Below are positions 12,428 to 24,848 of a stretch of 64,000 nt of DNA, piece after piece (the first letter of the stretch is position 1; every line of letters begins with the position of its first letter). Origin of the DNA: Physcomitrium patens (lineage: Eukaryota > Streptophyta > Bryopsida > Funariales > Funariaceae); the NCBI RefSeq assembly GCF_000002425.4, contig NC_037270.1:11323509-11387508 (forward strand), written 5' to 3'. A program made the translations under genes and the position numbers. The notes beneath the pieces are model-generated. The model worked only from the letters and a program-made list of their open reading frames with translations, was not told where the DNA came from and did not search any database.

Positions 12428-12910
12428 TGTCATATTGTAATTGCTTATAGTATGTAAAAATTAATTAGGACATATAATATGTTTATAAGTCTTAATATAT
12501 GTTAGAATAATTAATAGATTAATTTAAAGAAAGTAGATATAAAAAACTTTATTTTGAATTTTTATCTATTTTAATTATAGTATTTAAAAAAATTATAAGA
12601 TCTAAAGGTCTAGTATGAATCCTTGGAAAGAGATTAGAGTCTAAAGAAGAAAATCTTAACTAGTAGAAGGCTTATTAGGAGGAATGAAAGCAAGGCATGG
12701 TTGGATGAAGGCAAGGAATGGAGATCTTCATTCCTATTGGTTGAAGGCTATGCCCAATGGACTTCAAGGAGGTTGCTTGAGGCCCTATTAGGGCTTATCA
12801 TTTCTCTTTTGAAGTCATTTGAGGCTATAGTCATCAGATTTAGGTTTTTGGATAGAAATTGGGTCCAAATTTTGTGTGATTTGGAGTTTTTATGAAAGAG
12901 TTATTGGCGT

Positions 12911-14204
12911 TGTGGTAATATGATACCACTATATAGTGAAATTATAATCAAAATTTAATTTCTAATTAATATTTAATTATCTTAGTTTAATTATAATTTG
13001 AGGTATCTAAACATGGCTTTTACAAAAGCCTCTTAGATTATTTTTTTATCTTAATAATTAGTAGGTTGAAGGTTAGTTAGTAATTTTACCTTCTAAGTTG
13101 TAGAGACTCTTCTACTACCTTAGAAAGACCATAAATTGATGAAATCAGGTTAGAAGAGGTAGATAATTAGTATAGTTGGTACAAGGGTTAAGTTGAGAAT
13201 AGGGTTGGATTAAAAAATCCTTAGGATAGGATAGATTGATACCTAGGGGTCGACCTTTGGCCACTAAAATAATGGCTTAGGACAAAATAGGATTTCATTT
13301 GAAGATCGAAAGTTAGAATTTGAGAGCTAGCTTGAAGTTCATTCAAAAGACATAAGAATTATTTTGAGAGGGTTTTTGGAGACTTAGCAATTGTTGTTCA
13401 AAGTCAGAATTTGTATCAATGATTTGGATTTTATATAATATAATTAAGGCTAGCAATTTTGGCTAGTTTGTACAATTGGCATGACATCAACAATTGAAAA
13501 TTTGATATTATTTGGATTATTGGATCAATCAAGTATATACAAAATTTTGTGATAATCTAACAATGTCGTTTAGAGATATCTAGTTTTTAACACAAGAGGA
13601 TTTTAGAAGGTGGCAGTTTGAGGTCAGGTAGGGTTTCTATGATATTTGAAGATCTATTTGTCAAATTAAGGTAAAAATTGGCATGGTATTGGAAGAACTA
13701 AAGATCAAGCTACACAGTAGTTTTGAATAAAGTTAAAAATTGGAGAAGGAGAAATCATTGCTAGAATTTTTGCTTTACTTTTCAAGTTGGTGGCCGAGTG
13801 ACATTGGTGCAATTTTTGAAGGTTTTTTCACAATTTGTAAGTTGGATTGGGCTAAAAATTCTTGAGCATTTAGAAGACTTGTATTGATAATTGTTTACAA
13901 AATTTTACATTAAGTGGACAATCGGATTGGATGTTACAGCTTATTAAAGCTCACTAATTAGGATTGGGATTTACAAGAAAAATCTAAATTGCTCAAATAT
14001 GAAAGTAACAAGGTAATTGGGATTTATGTATAGTTAAGACTACTAAGAAGAGTGTTTTAAGTACTTTTGAATTGAAATTCAGATTATATTCTTCTTGCAT
14101 GGATGAAACCTATTAGGATTTCTTGGCTACTTGTGAAACATAATCTCACCTTCCACAGCTAAGTGCCCGGTGCATTCTTGAGCAAAACAATATGTAATAT
14201 GACA
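12911..14204 (+). repeat. Left LTR of E
   Basis: Starts TGTGGTAATATG and ends TAATATGACA. Near-identical over its length to 22791-24084, including CCTTCCACAGCTAAGTGCCCGG near the end, a phrase also kept in the F LTRs. Confidence 0.88.
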
Positions 14205-14208
14205 TAAG

Positions 14209-14224
14209 TGGTGAATCCAACGTG
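14209..14224 (+). other. Candidate primer-binding site of E
   Basis: TGGTGAATCCAACGTG, four bases after the LTR end, matches the site at the same distance in element A. The tRNA was not identified. Confidence 0.45.
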
Positions 14225-14274
14225 AAAGTTTGGGGTGGAAGGTACTGGATTATATTTGTGGTTATTTGAAATTA

Positions 14275-15574
14275 ATGGCACAAGAAGACAAGAAGGTTGA
14301 ATTTGGACTTTTTGATGGAGCTTTGTGTGGAGCTTCAAGTAGATCTTCAAGCACAACTTCAAGTAGAATTTCTAGTAGTGAACTTAGTATGTACCTTAAT
14401 CCAAATACTACAAAAATATTTCAAGCATTTACATTATTTATGCAACAGCAACAAGGCAATGATTGCAAAGAGGCTTTGGCAATTAAAGCATTATAAGTAG
14501 TAGTTAATAAGATTGATCGATTTGATAGGAGGGATATTTCTAAATATTTAAGATGATATGTATGGGAAATGGAATTGAATTGTGTTTCTGAGAAGGAGAT
14601 GCTTCAATTATTTGAGTTTGCTATGGTACCATAGATAAGAGAGCATATAAGGTCTATTATGAGGTAATTTGGAAGTTCAAGAGAGGTATTTTCACATGCA
14701 TTGAAGGATGAATATTTTTTGGAGGATACTGATCGAATTACCAAGAAATCATTCTTGGAATGAATTGAGCGACCTAACAAAAATTTGTAAGCTAAAGAAT
14801 TATTAAGAAAATTTGAAAGGTAATTTTTTTGATTATCAAAAATAGAAAAGTTAATATTGGAACCAAACAAGGTTGAATTGTTTCTTCAAGCTGGTAATGA
14901 AGAATTACAAGAAAAGTTAGAGGTCTTCATGAAGATAAAGAAGAAGAGGAAGGATTGACAATAAAGTAGAGAGCTATTGAAGACTTTGTTGGATTGCTTC
15001 CAAAAAAAGAAAGGAGAAAGGATAGGTTTCGTACTCAAAGAGTGGTACAAGTACCAAAGATCCCAATGCCTACTACAAGATTGATTGTGCCTATTGTCCA
15101 ACCTCTATTAGCTACACCAAAGAAAGAAGATATGGAACTTGAGGAGATTGTACGAAGGATGCGAGATCTTCAAATTAAACTTGCAAGGCTTGAAGAAAAG
15201 ACTTCTACAATAAGTTCAAAGGCTACTTTTAAACAAAGGTATGTACAAAGATGTATTTGGTGTGATGATGATTCTCATTCTCAAAAAGATTATAGTGAAT
15301 TTGATGAGATGGTTCAACAAGGCATTGTTTATTGGAAAGATTGGAAGGTTACATTGAAAGATACTGGTGATCTTCTCCAAACCAACTTTGGTAAAGGAGG
15401 CATGAAAGCATTGATTAAAGATTATTTGACAATACATGGAATTGCAGCAATAAAAGCTATAAGTTATGGAACTAGGGTGGATAATGATGGCAGACAACTT
15501 TTTTTTGGAAATGTTCAACTAAGTAGACTTTGGTCTTCTACTATTTTTACAATGCAAAAGGGAAGATGCCATGG
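14275..15574 (+). pseudogene. gag of E, first part
   Basis: Opens with ATG at 14275 and follows the A gag: MQQQQG..DCKEALA, MELNCVSEKE, FSHALKDEYFLEDTDRI. Stops break it, including a TAG near 14967 at the same place as the first gag stop of A. The knuckle at about 15250-15290 reads CIWCDDDSHSQKDY: the last Cys of CCHC is Tyr (TGT-to-TAT). The segment 14994-15570 is otherwise open. Gag is cut at 15574 by the D2 LTR and continues at 17977. Confidence 0.8.
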
Positions 15575-16830
15575 TATCGGGGTAGAGAGAATTTACTTGA
15601 AAAAAATGTTGGACTTTTGGTTATAACTAATTGTTCAATCAATCTTCAAAATAAGAGAAGCCCTAAGTTTATATATAAATTTTCCCTTTTTGAGTAATTA
15701 CACCAAACACACAAGCTTCAAGTAACCAACAATACCATAAATATGATAAAATCCTCTAAAACCTTGTATATCCTTATATAAAAATTTTCTTGAAATTCAA
15801 TAGCTCATATCTCCTAATCCGACCGTCCAAACAAACTGAAATTCTACAGGAGGTACTGATTTATTCTTATTAACTTCTATAATACATTTCAACTGCAAAT
15901 TCATTGCGGATCTTGAGATATCTTAAAAATCCTAATAGTCGCTTCAAACCCTTGCTTTTATACACCTGCATGTAATTTTCTTTATATTTCACATAGACTA
16001 AGCTTAAATACCACGAAATTTGTATGTATAACTATTTAATACAAAATTTTAAATTCTCCAAAAATTTTGAGCCAAAAACTCGTCCAAAAATTCAAGTTAT
16101 GGCTCCAACCATTACTATAAACAAAACCGCTCACTTATTGCCTTTGATTTAGAAGTGCTGCCTTCAATTCCTTATAACTCCTTTACATGAATTCCAAAAG
16201 AAAAAAAAAATTTGTGAAATATATAGGCCTTAAAATTTTTATTCCATTCGCACCATCTAATTCTCAAAAGCTACTGTACCACTCCTCGTATCCTTAAAAG
16301 AGTAACAGTATGTCTTAAATTAACACCTTAACTTCAAACGGCTATAACTTCTTCATCCTAACTCCAAATCCTCTAATTTTTACACACAAATTGTACTCCA
16401 AATCCTAAAATTTACAATCTTAGCTTTTAATCTTCAAATTCCCTCTTTGAAGTTGCCAAAATCCTTATTAAGGTCGTAGACAGCCTCCTCAAAGCCCATT
16501 GGATATAGTATTCGACCTATAGGGATGAAGTTCTCCATTCCTTGCCTTCATCTGACCATGCCTTGCTTTCGTCTCTTCCAATTAGCCTCCTACTAGTTAA
16601 GATTTTCATCCTTAGGCTTCCACCTTCTTCCAAGGCTTCATATTAAATATTTGGATCTCATATTTTTTTTTTTAATATCAAAATCAAAACAAGTAAAGAA
16701 AAAAAGTAAAGTTTCTTATACCAACTCCTTTTATTTTAATCTACTAGCCACTCTAACATACATCTAGATTTGTTAATATATAATATGTTTTAAGTAATTT
16801 TTACATATTGTAAGCATTTACAGTAGGACA
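15575..16830 (+). repeat. Solo LTR D2 inside E gag
   Basis: Starts TATCGGGGTAGAG (TGTC with G-to-A) and ends TAGGACA. Same family as D1 and D(-). Left flank ATGG (15571-15574), right flank ACGG (16831-16834), one CG/TG difference. Its end is only four bases from the next LTR. Confidence 0.8.
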
Positions 16831-16834
16831 ACGG

Positions 16835-17972
16835 TGTCGTATTACGTGCTTTCCTACTCGAGAATACGTCAGGCATCTGGCTGTAGAAGGTAGTATGGAG
16901 ATTCGCTAATATTCAAGCAGTTTATTGATTTTTGACTATTAGAATATAAACAACTGCAAGAATATACCATAAATCTATACGGATGTCCTTCGACTGCTCG
17001 CCGAAATTCTTTTTGCTCCAGTCGCTAGGTTTCTAGACATTACAGAGAATCCCAAACAACCCAAACTGCTAATCTTCGATACCGCTTTATACTCATGATC
17101 TTGTATCCATTGACTGTCTTGTTAGATTAAGCCAAAAAATTTTCATTCACTCCGCATACTCAATCCTATAGACACCCTTTTAATCCTTCAATCACAGACG
17201 TAACTTCAATTTCACAAAGCAATCAAGAGTAATTACACCCACTTCATTAAAACCTCGATTCACCAGTACAATACTGACTTCAGCAACGATTGCCTCTGTC
17301 TTCCCAAAACCCTATAAAAAAAAAAAAACCCCAATTCTCTGTCTTTTTTCCCCCTCCGAAGCATGAAGCTAGCTCTTCGACCCTTAAAATCCTTATTCTC
17401 TCCTCTTTCATTTCTTAACCTATCCTCCCCTTTAACCCTAATTCTCCCCTCTTTCAAACCCTAGCCTCTGAATTTCTTAATTCTTCCATCTTGGATCCGG
17501 AATTGGCTCCGTCGTCAAAGCTTTCTCTTCCATTTTTTGCCTTTGAAAAGGTTCTTTTTCTAGAAACAACGTTCCCTGAAATGGCACAGAGAACAGGACA
17601 GCCTTAAACGGAATCAAAACCCCCGTAATCGGGACCACATTGAGTCACCCAACCAATTCAGGTCTCATATTAGCTAAGAGGCCCCTAGTAAGACCAAGAT
17701 GTTCCTATAATTGGGTCAAATTGGTCCTTTACGTCAAGCTCGCTCAGTCATCAATTTAGTCCTTTCAATTCTGTTGACTTCCACTATTGGACTCGAACGG
17801 AGCATTTCATTACTGGTAAGTGTGCCTTGATCGACTATGATGGGGTGTCTGAACTACCTCCTGAATATTGGCATTGGAATCGGTTGTTGCTCCCAATATT
17901 TGAGGTAATTGAACATTAATAAAAGTCCCCTTTCTTTATATTTTCACGGTATACTCGTATTACAACACGACA
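16835..17972 (-). repeat. Solo LTR of family A inside E gag
   Basis: Matches the A LTR at 3006-4267 in the same minus orientation: TGTCGTATTACG at 16835 and ACACGACA at 17972 on the plus strand. Flanks are ACGG (16831-16834) and ATGG (17973-17976); the latter is the continuing E gag. Confidence 0.85.
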
Positions 17973-17976
17973 ATGG

Positions 17977-18590
17977 AAAGCTTTATTGAGAAATGTTGCA
18001 ACAATTCATGGTGCTACGGGTTGGGAGGATCTTTTAGAAGCTTTGTCAATAGATGCATATATTGATAAAAGCCAACATGAAGCTTTAATGGAAGAAAAGA
18101 GGAGAGAAAATTTTGATGATTCAAGAGAAAGAAATTCTTCTAAAAGACAAACTTGAGGAGATAAGGCTCGTGCATCGGCTTCACAAGAATTACCTACAAA
18201 GGATACTTCAACAATATCAGAAGAAAAAGCAAAGGAGATGAAAGATAAAAGTAAATTCACAACTTACAAACTACTCTCTGATATTGAAGCGACAACAGAT
18301 TTAAAGGGAGTGATTGAGAAATGTTTGTTCAATGCTAAGGTTGAGTTTATATTGAAAGAAATTTTAGGAATTACCAAGAAAGAATTCCATGATGTCATTA
18401 TTAACAGTATTAAACGAAAGAAGCAATTAATGGAAGAAACTGGATTAAATCATGCTATTGATGCACACATATATGAAGGTGAAGAAGATGTATTCGATAA
18501 TTGTTACAAACAATCAACAAGTGAAGGGAGGAGTCATAATAAAAGGATACATTTTGATGATCAAGGTAATAAAGATAGAGAGGTTTCAAG
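17977..18590 (+). pseudogene. gag of E, second part
   Basis: Continues the frame cut at 15574: ALLRNVATIHGATGWEDLLE, then AYIDKSQHEALMEEKRRENF, matching A gag codon for codon. A TGA replaces an Arg codon near 18154. From 18238 an open stretch codes the charged link toward the protease (KKEFHDVIINSIKRKKQL, YTRKHWARA). Confidence 0.8.
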
Positions 18591-19250
18591 TCATTATACT
18601 CGAAAGCATTGGGCTAGAGCAACTACAGAGGCATTAGTGAAGATTGGAGATATAGATGAACCGGTTGTTGCTTTGATTGACCATGGTTCAGAGATAAACC
18701 TTATGTCTAAAGATCTTTATATGAAGCAAAGATGGCCAATTGACATGGAGCATGGGTCGGCAATATGGGCAGCCAATAATACACGTGGGGAGTTATATGG
18801 TGCTTGACTGGATGTGAAAATTCGGATTGGTGATGTTACAATGGAGCAGAATTTGTCTAAAGATCTTTATATGAAGCAAAGATGGCCAATTGACATGGAG
18901 CATGGGTCGGCAATATGGGCAGCCAATAATACACGTGGGGAGTTATATGGTGCTTGACTGGATGTGAAAATTCGGATTGGTGATGTTACAATGGAGCAGA
19001 ATTTTTTTATTCAAGATCCATCATCTTATCTCCTTATTTTGGGATAACCATATATTATTGCAACTCGGATGGAAACAAAAGTACTTGATGATGGTTCAGC
19101 TTATGTACAAATTTGTAATGAAGATGGGAGGAGGGCAGTACAGTTTTTGACTGTGCCTTTAAATCATGAGCGGAATCGAGAAAAATTGAGAGAAAATCCA
19201 TCGCGAAGGGTTGTTGAAGAATTCAAGGATTTTTTGGGGGTACGACTATA
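18590..19250 (+). pseudogene. Protease of E (DHG type) with internal duplication
   Basis: The aspartic-protease core reads LIDHGSEINLMS near 18672-18710, with His where Thr or Ser is usual; A has DHGFE at the same point, so His is a family trait. Downstream are WAANNTRGELYGA followed by a TGA, the ILG-PY motif (Gln codon now a stop) and MxTKVLDDGSAY. A perfect 150-bp in-frame tandem repeat (18704-19003) doubles 50 codons including the stop. Not functional. Confidence 0.8.
18704..19003 (+). repeat. Perfect 150-bp tandem duplication in E protease
   Basis: Units 18704-18853 and 18854-19003 appear identical base for base, and the unit length is 50 codons. Both copies carry the same TGA after GELYGA, so the duplication came after that stop. 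Confidence 0.92.
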
Positions 19251-19289
19251 AAGCGAGATTATAGAGGTACAAAAAGGAGGTACTCTTGT

Positions 19290-19990
19290 AAGATGTAGGT
19301 GCCTTTAATGGAGGATTTATTAGCATGTTTGAAAATGGAAGCATTATGTATAAGAAGATTGATGACTTAAAAAGAAAAGAAAGAAAGGAATTAAGTATTA
19401 TTTAAAGAGAAATGTATAAGTTAGGAATATTAGAAGATAATAAAAAGATTACTGATATTTATGAAGAAAATGGACTAGAGGATCTTTTGGAATTGATTGC
19501 GTCTATTGGATTAGGTAATGATGATAAAGTTATACCAATTCATTCAAGAGAAGTATATGATATGATTGAATCTTTTCAAGCACCGGAGGTTATAATTGAG
19601 ACAAAATATAAGACAATAGATAAGAAAGTTAAACCGGTTGCTGGACTTTTGCTAGAAGATTCTAAAGAACAAATTGAAGAAGCATTAAGAGAAAGGAGCT
19701 TGAGAGATCTAAAGAATATTAGTCATAAGTTTACTAAAGAAACTTTTGAAGAATTAAAGATTATTTCTGATGGTTCTTTATTGCCAGAAGAAATTACATG
19801 CTTCAAAGAGATGTTGGCAAAACAATGTAGATCATTTGCTTTTGAATCTTATGAAATTGGGTGTGTGGATCTAAATATTTTAACACCTATGGTTATTTTC
19901 ACTGTACCATATGTACCTTGGAATCTAAGGCCAATTCTAGTACCAAGGGTACATTTACCAAGCTTGGTGGAATTATTAAAGAAAAGATAA
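19290..19990 (+). pseudogene. pol spacer before RT, element E
   Basis: Open from 19412 to 19990 (192 codons). Rich in Glu and Lys; shares IHSREVYDMIESFQAPEV and LLPEEITCFKEML with the left end of element A. It leads into reverse transcriptase in the next frame. No separate enzymatic motif seen. Confidence 0.7.
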
Positions 19991-21260
19991 AACTAAAGAT
20001 TTTAGAGCCCTCTTTTGCACCATATTCTAGTCGATGGTTTACAGTGCCTAAGAAAAATGGGTCATTACGTTTTATTCAAGATATGCAATCAGTGAATGCA
20101 GTAACTATCAAGAATGCAAGAATTGGGTCTATAATAGATGAATTTGCTGAGGTGTTTGCAGGAAGGGCAATCTATTCAATGGATGATTTATATTCTGGCT
20201 ATGACCAATTTTAACTTACAGAAGGAAGTAGAGATATGATAACGATGAGAACACTACTTAGATTAGTTAGAATGTGTACTCTTCATCAAGGTACAACCAA
20301 CTCAATTGCACATGTGATGAATGGCATGAATAAGGTATCGAGAGATTTTATTCTAAAGAAGACTATGCCTTTTCTAGATGATGTTCCTATAAAGGGGTGT
20401 AAAGAAGAAGACAAGTATGAAACTTTAGATAAGAGGGGATTTTGCAAGTGTGTTGCTAATTATATATAAGATTATAAAAAAATATTGATTTGACTTAGAG
20501 AAGTTCATCTTACATTATCGAGTAAAAAATCTACATTAGGAGTACAAGAGGTTGTGATTGTTGGACATCTGTGTGGATTTTATGGAAGAAAACTAGATCC
20601 AACTAAGGTTGATGCGATTGGAAGAATGAAAGAGGATTGTAGTTCTTTAACGGAGGTTCGTAGGTTTTTAGGTGTATGTATATTTTATCGTATTTGGATT
20701 CCTTATTATGCACACATAGCGGATCCATTATATGAACTATTACGTAAGGGCTATCAATTTAAATGGAAAGAAAAGCATGTTAAAGCAGTGGAAAGGTTGA
20801 AGAAATTATTGATATTGCCTCCAGTGTTGAGAAAGGTTGATTATAAGTACAATAGACTAGTGATTCTTACTGTGGATATTAGTCCAATTGCCATTGGATG
20901 GACTATAGGTCAAGATGATTCAAATGGACATAGATTTGTGGTGCGATTTGGAGCTAAAATTTTAAGTATTTGCCAATGTGCATATTCACAAGTGAAAAGG
21001 AAACTATGAGAAGTTGTTTCAGTTATAAAATCTGAAAAGGATTATTTGATTGGAGCTATGGTGGTAATTGAAACAGATTGTTTGCCTTTACTTGGAATGA
21101 TTATCAATTGTACAAGACTAAATATTGTGATGTTGAGATGGACTGCTTATATCAAATCACTAAATCCAGAATTTAGACATACTATGGGAAAAGACAATCT
21201 GGTAGCAAATATGTTATCTCGAGCAGTATATGAAAGAGAAGACGAGATGGTGTAAGATAT
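19985..21260 (+). pseudogene. Reverse transcriptase and RNase H of E
   Basis: RT motifs: WFTVPKKNGSLRFIQDMQSVN, YSMDDLYSGYDQF followed by a stop, and the catalytic box MPFLDDVPIKG (FLDD, both Asp kept). Connection: EVRRFLGVCIFYRIWIPYYA. RNase H: ILTVDISPIAIGWTIGQDD and later TLGK-type HTMGKDNLVANMLSR. Stops near 20214, 20467 and 21007. The RT residues are intact even though the frame is not. Confidence 0.85.
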
Positions 21261-21299
21261 TGATGATGTTGGAATAAAATTCAATTCAATATCAAATCT

Positions 21300-22725
21300 T
21301 AATAAAGAAGACAAGATGTTTTTTGAAGAGCTTTATGAAGGAGAATTACTAAAAATTAGTGTTTATTTGAATACCTTGATTAAACAAGAAAATTGGTTAA
21401 TAAAAAAATTTAATCAAATAAGAAATAAGATTTATGGATTTTTGCTTCAAAAAGGGTTTTTATGGAAGAGATCAAAGAAAGGAATTGGAATGCCAAGACG
21501 AATAGTAGGTACTAAAGAAGATCAACAAAGACTACTCAAAGAATTTTATGAAAGTCTATGGGCGGGACATAGAGGAATTTGGGCTACTTTTGCTAAAATG
21601 AAGGAACGATATTGGTGGAAGAATATGTATCGAGATGTAACTTTATTTATAGAGTCTTGTGTAATTTGTCAAATGTATTCAAATATACGACATCGAGATG
21701 GGTTGCATCCGACATATCCTTTGGCTATTCATTTCAAATGGGTTGTAGATTTGGTTATTATGCCAATGGGACTATAGCAAATGAGATATTTAGTTTTGGC
21801 TCGTGAAGATTTATCAAACCAAGTAGAAGGTAGGGCACTAAGAACAAAGTCCACAAAAGAAATTTGCAAGTTTTTACTTGAAGAAGTTATTTGTCACTAT
21901 GGATGTGTAGGAAAGATCATTGCAGATCGAGGAGAATTGGATGCACATAAAGCTCGTTATTTTTTTAAGAGATGTGGGATCAAATTATCATTGATTATTG
22001 CTTATAATCTAGAAGGGAATGCAAAGAGTGAACGTGGACATCCACCAATTGTAAAAGCCTTAGTTAAAGCTTGCAATGGAAGAATGAAAGAATGGCCTTG
22101 ACTTCTACCTTATGCATTATGGGCTGATCGAACAACACATAGTTTGATGACAAGATATATGCTAGTAGAACTTATGACAGGTCAAAAATCATTTATGCCA
22201 ATTGAAGAAAATGTGCCAACTTGGAGTATGCTACCATGGGAAGATGGATTGATAAGAAAGGAATTGTTAGCCATTAGAATCCGACAACTTGAACAAAGAT
22301 TGGAAGATGTGGAATTAGCATTACAAAGGTTACAAAAGGTAAGGTTAGGAAATAAGACTCGATTTGACAAGCAACATCGATTGAGACCTTGAGCAATTGA
22401 AGAAGGTGATTGGATACTTGTTTATGATAGCAGTCTGGATAATTAACATAGTACTTTGCAGAAGTTTTTGAAACATTGGATTGAACCACATGTGGTAGTA
22501 ATGATTCATGATAATGCTACATATTCATTAAGAGAGTTAGATGGTACATGTTTGAAAATACCTATTGTTGGAAAGCAAGTAAAGATTTTTAAAAGACGAG
22601 ATAGAGAAATTAATATGGAAGATCATGTTGAAGATGTTGGTATTTTTGAAGAAGACAATTCTTTAGAAGAGGATGGTAAAAAAAGAAATGAAGGATTTGA
22701 TGAAGAAAATGAAGAGATGGTGTGA
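21300..22725 (+). pseudogene. Integrase of E, no chromodomain
   Basis: Zinc part: FYESLWAGHRGIW...CVICQ, where the first His of HHCC is Tyr. Core: VVDLVIMPMG, IIADRGELDAHKARYFF and GNAKSERGHPP supply D, D and E, all kept. C-terminal part: LQKVRLGNKTRFDKQHRLRP, then SLRELDGTCLKIPIVGKQVK and an acidic tail ending near 22725. No chromodomain is seen, unlike B and C elements. Stops near 21777, 22101 and 22392. Confidence 0.85.
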
Positions 22726-22774
22726 TGCCAATTATGACATATGGTTCATTTGGCACATGCCGGAGGATGCGTAG

Positions 22775-22790
22775 ATTAAGAGGGTAAGGA
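22775..22790 (+). other. Polypurine tract of E
   Basis: ATTAAGAGGGTAAGGA directly precedes the right LTR start (TGTTGTGATG at 22791), as expected for the plus-strand primer of an LTR retrotransposon. Confidence 0.65.
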
Positions 22791-24084
22791 TGTTGTGATG
22801 TAATATGGCTCTATAGTGAAATTATAATCAAAATTGAATTTCTAATTAATATCTAATTATCTTAGTTTAATTATAATTTGAGGTATCTAAACATGGCTTT
22901 TATAAAAGCCTCTTAGGTTATTTTTTTATATTAATAATTAGTAGGTTGAAGGTTAGTTAGTAATTTTACCTTCTAAGTTGTAGAGACTCTTCTACTACCT
23001 TAGAAAGACCATAAATTGATGAAATCAGGTTAGAAGAGGTAGATAATTAGTATAGTTGGTACAAGGGTTAAGTTGAGAATAGGATTGGACTAAAAAATCC
23101 TTAGGATAGGATAGATTTATACCCGAGGGTCGACCTTTGGCCACTAATATGATGGCTTAGGGCAAAATAGGGTTTCATTTGAAGAACAAAGGTTAGAATT
23201 TGAGAGTTAGCTTGAAGTTCATTCGAAAGACGAAAGAATTGTTTTGAGAGGGTTTTTGGAGACTTAGCAATTGTTGTTCAAAGTCAGGGTTTGTATCAAT
23301 GATTTGGATTTTATATAATATAATTAAGGCTAGCAATTTTGGCTAGTTCGTACAATTGGCATGACATCTACAATTGAAAATTCGATATTATTTGTATTAT
23401 TGGATCTGCCAAGTATATACAAAATTTTGTGATAATCTAACAATGTCGTTTAGAGATATCTAGTTTTTAACACAAGAGGATTTTAGAAGGTGGCAGTTTG
23501 AGGTCAGGTAGGGTTTCTATGATATTTGAAGATCTATTTGTCAGATTAAGGTGAAAATTGGCATGGTATTGGAAGAACTAAAGATCAAGCTACACAGTAG
23601 TTTTGAATAAAGTTAAAAATTGGAGAAGGAGAAATCATTGCTAGAATTTTTGCTTTACTTTTCAAGTTGGTGGCCGAGTGACATTGGTGCAATTTTTGAA
23701 GGTTTTTTCACAATTTGTAAGTTGGATTGGGCTAAAAATTCTTGAGCATTTAGAAGACTTGTATTGATAATTGTATGCAAAATTTTACATTAAGTAGACA
23801 ATCGGATTGGATGTTACAGCTTATTAAAGCTCACTAATTAGGATTGGGATTTACAAGAAAAATCTAAATTGCTCAAATATGAAAGTAACAAGGTAATTGG
23901 GATTTATGTATAGTTAAGACTACTAAGAAGAGTGTTTTAAGTACTTTTGAATTGAAATTCAGATTATATTCTTCTTGCATGGATGAAACCTATTAGGATT
24001 TTTTGGCAACTTGTAAAACATAATCTCACCTTCCACAGCTGAGTGCTCGATGCATTCATGAGCAAAACAACACGTAATATGATA
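22791..24084 (+). repeat. Right LTR of E
   Basis: Starts TGTTGTGATGTAATATG and ends TAATATGATA (GACA with C-to-T). Near-identical to the left LTR; the few visible differences are mostly C/T or G/A. Confidence 0.88.
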
Positions 24085-24394
24085 GCACTCAAAGTTAAGG
24101 TGTCAATTTCATATCTACTACCACTCTTTGGAGCATCAAATATGTTTACAGAAAGCAACAATGGATCGACGATTGGGATTGAAAAAAGTACTTTTTTTAC
24201 TACACTTTTCATATATTGTTTGATGAATTTGGAGTTTAAATGAAAAAAATGTACAGGATTGAAGTCATTGCATCTAAATCAAAGGCAATAAATAAGTGAT
24301 TTTATTTATAATAATGGTTGGAGCCATATCTTAAGTTCTTAGATGAATTTTTGACTCAAAACCTTTAGAGACAGTAGATTATTGTGTTAAAAAG

Positions 24395-24396
<2 letters not shown>

Positions 24397-24447
<51 letters not shown>
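24397..24447. repeat. (TA)n microsatellite
   Basis: About 50 bases of alternating T and A inside the D(-) LTR. A second one with one GT break is at 24799-24847 in the same LTR. Confidence 0.9.
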
Positions 24448-24450
<3 letters not shown>

Positions 24451-24798
24451 TAGCATTTGAGTGCTTTGTTTGTGAGATATGAAGAAATTTACATTCAAGT
24501 GTATAATAACTAGGGTTTGAAGCTACTGTTAGGATTTTGGTGATATCTTAAGTTACGGGACAAATTTGCAATTGAAATTTGTAATAATTGTTAGAAGTAT
24601 ATGAATAATTCATGTAAAATATGAGTGTGTTTGGATGGTCCGATTGAAAGATACAAGTTTTTGAAGTTTGGAAATAATACCCTATAAGGATATATAAAGA
24701 TTTAAAATTTTTTTTATCATATTTTGGATGTTTTTGGAAACTGAAGACTTATATCTTTAATATAATTACTTTTAAAAGTGTTATACACACACAATCAC

Positions 24799-24848
<50 letters not shown>

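Larger units (their letters stand above)
12911..24084 (+). mobile_element. Element E: near-complete DHG-protease Ty3/gypsy element with nested LTRs
   Basis: Plus-strand element with two 1,294-bp LTRs (12911-14204 and 22791-24084) that look very similar by eye, so this is among the youngest insertions. It holds gag, protease, RT, RNase H and integrase in order, and a purine tract just before the right LTR. The flanks are GCGT (12907-12910) and GCAC (24085-24088), where the unbroken D copy reads GTGC (reverse strand of 5541-5544 region): a decayed GCGC duplication. About 2.4 kb of later LTR insertions (15575-17976) interrupt gag. Many stops; no domain-wide deletion seen. Confidence 0.9.

Noticed and set aside
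12701..12895. 64-codon open frame near 12.7 kb
   Set aside because: It lies wholly in the D(-) solo LTR and has no counterpart frame in the other D copies.
5510..12910. Inverted repeat 5510-6033 versus 12428-12910 as ends of one DNA transposon
   Set aside because: Explained by two independent copies of the D LTR in opposite orientation, each with its own host element.
24397..24847. Long TA runs as a possible origin, cruciform or CRISPR-like element
   Set aside because: Plain microsatellites within an LTR; no repeat-spacer pattern and nothing CRISPR-like anywhere in the window.
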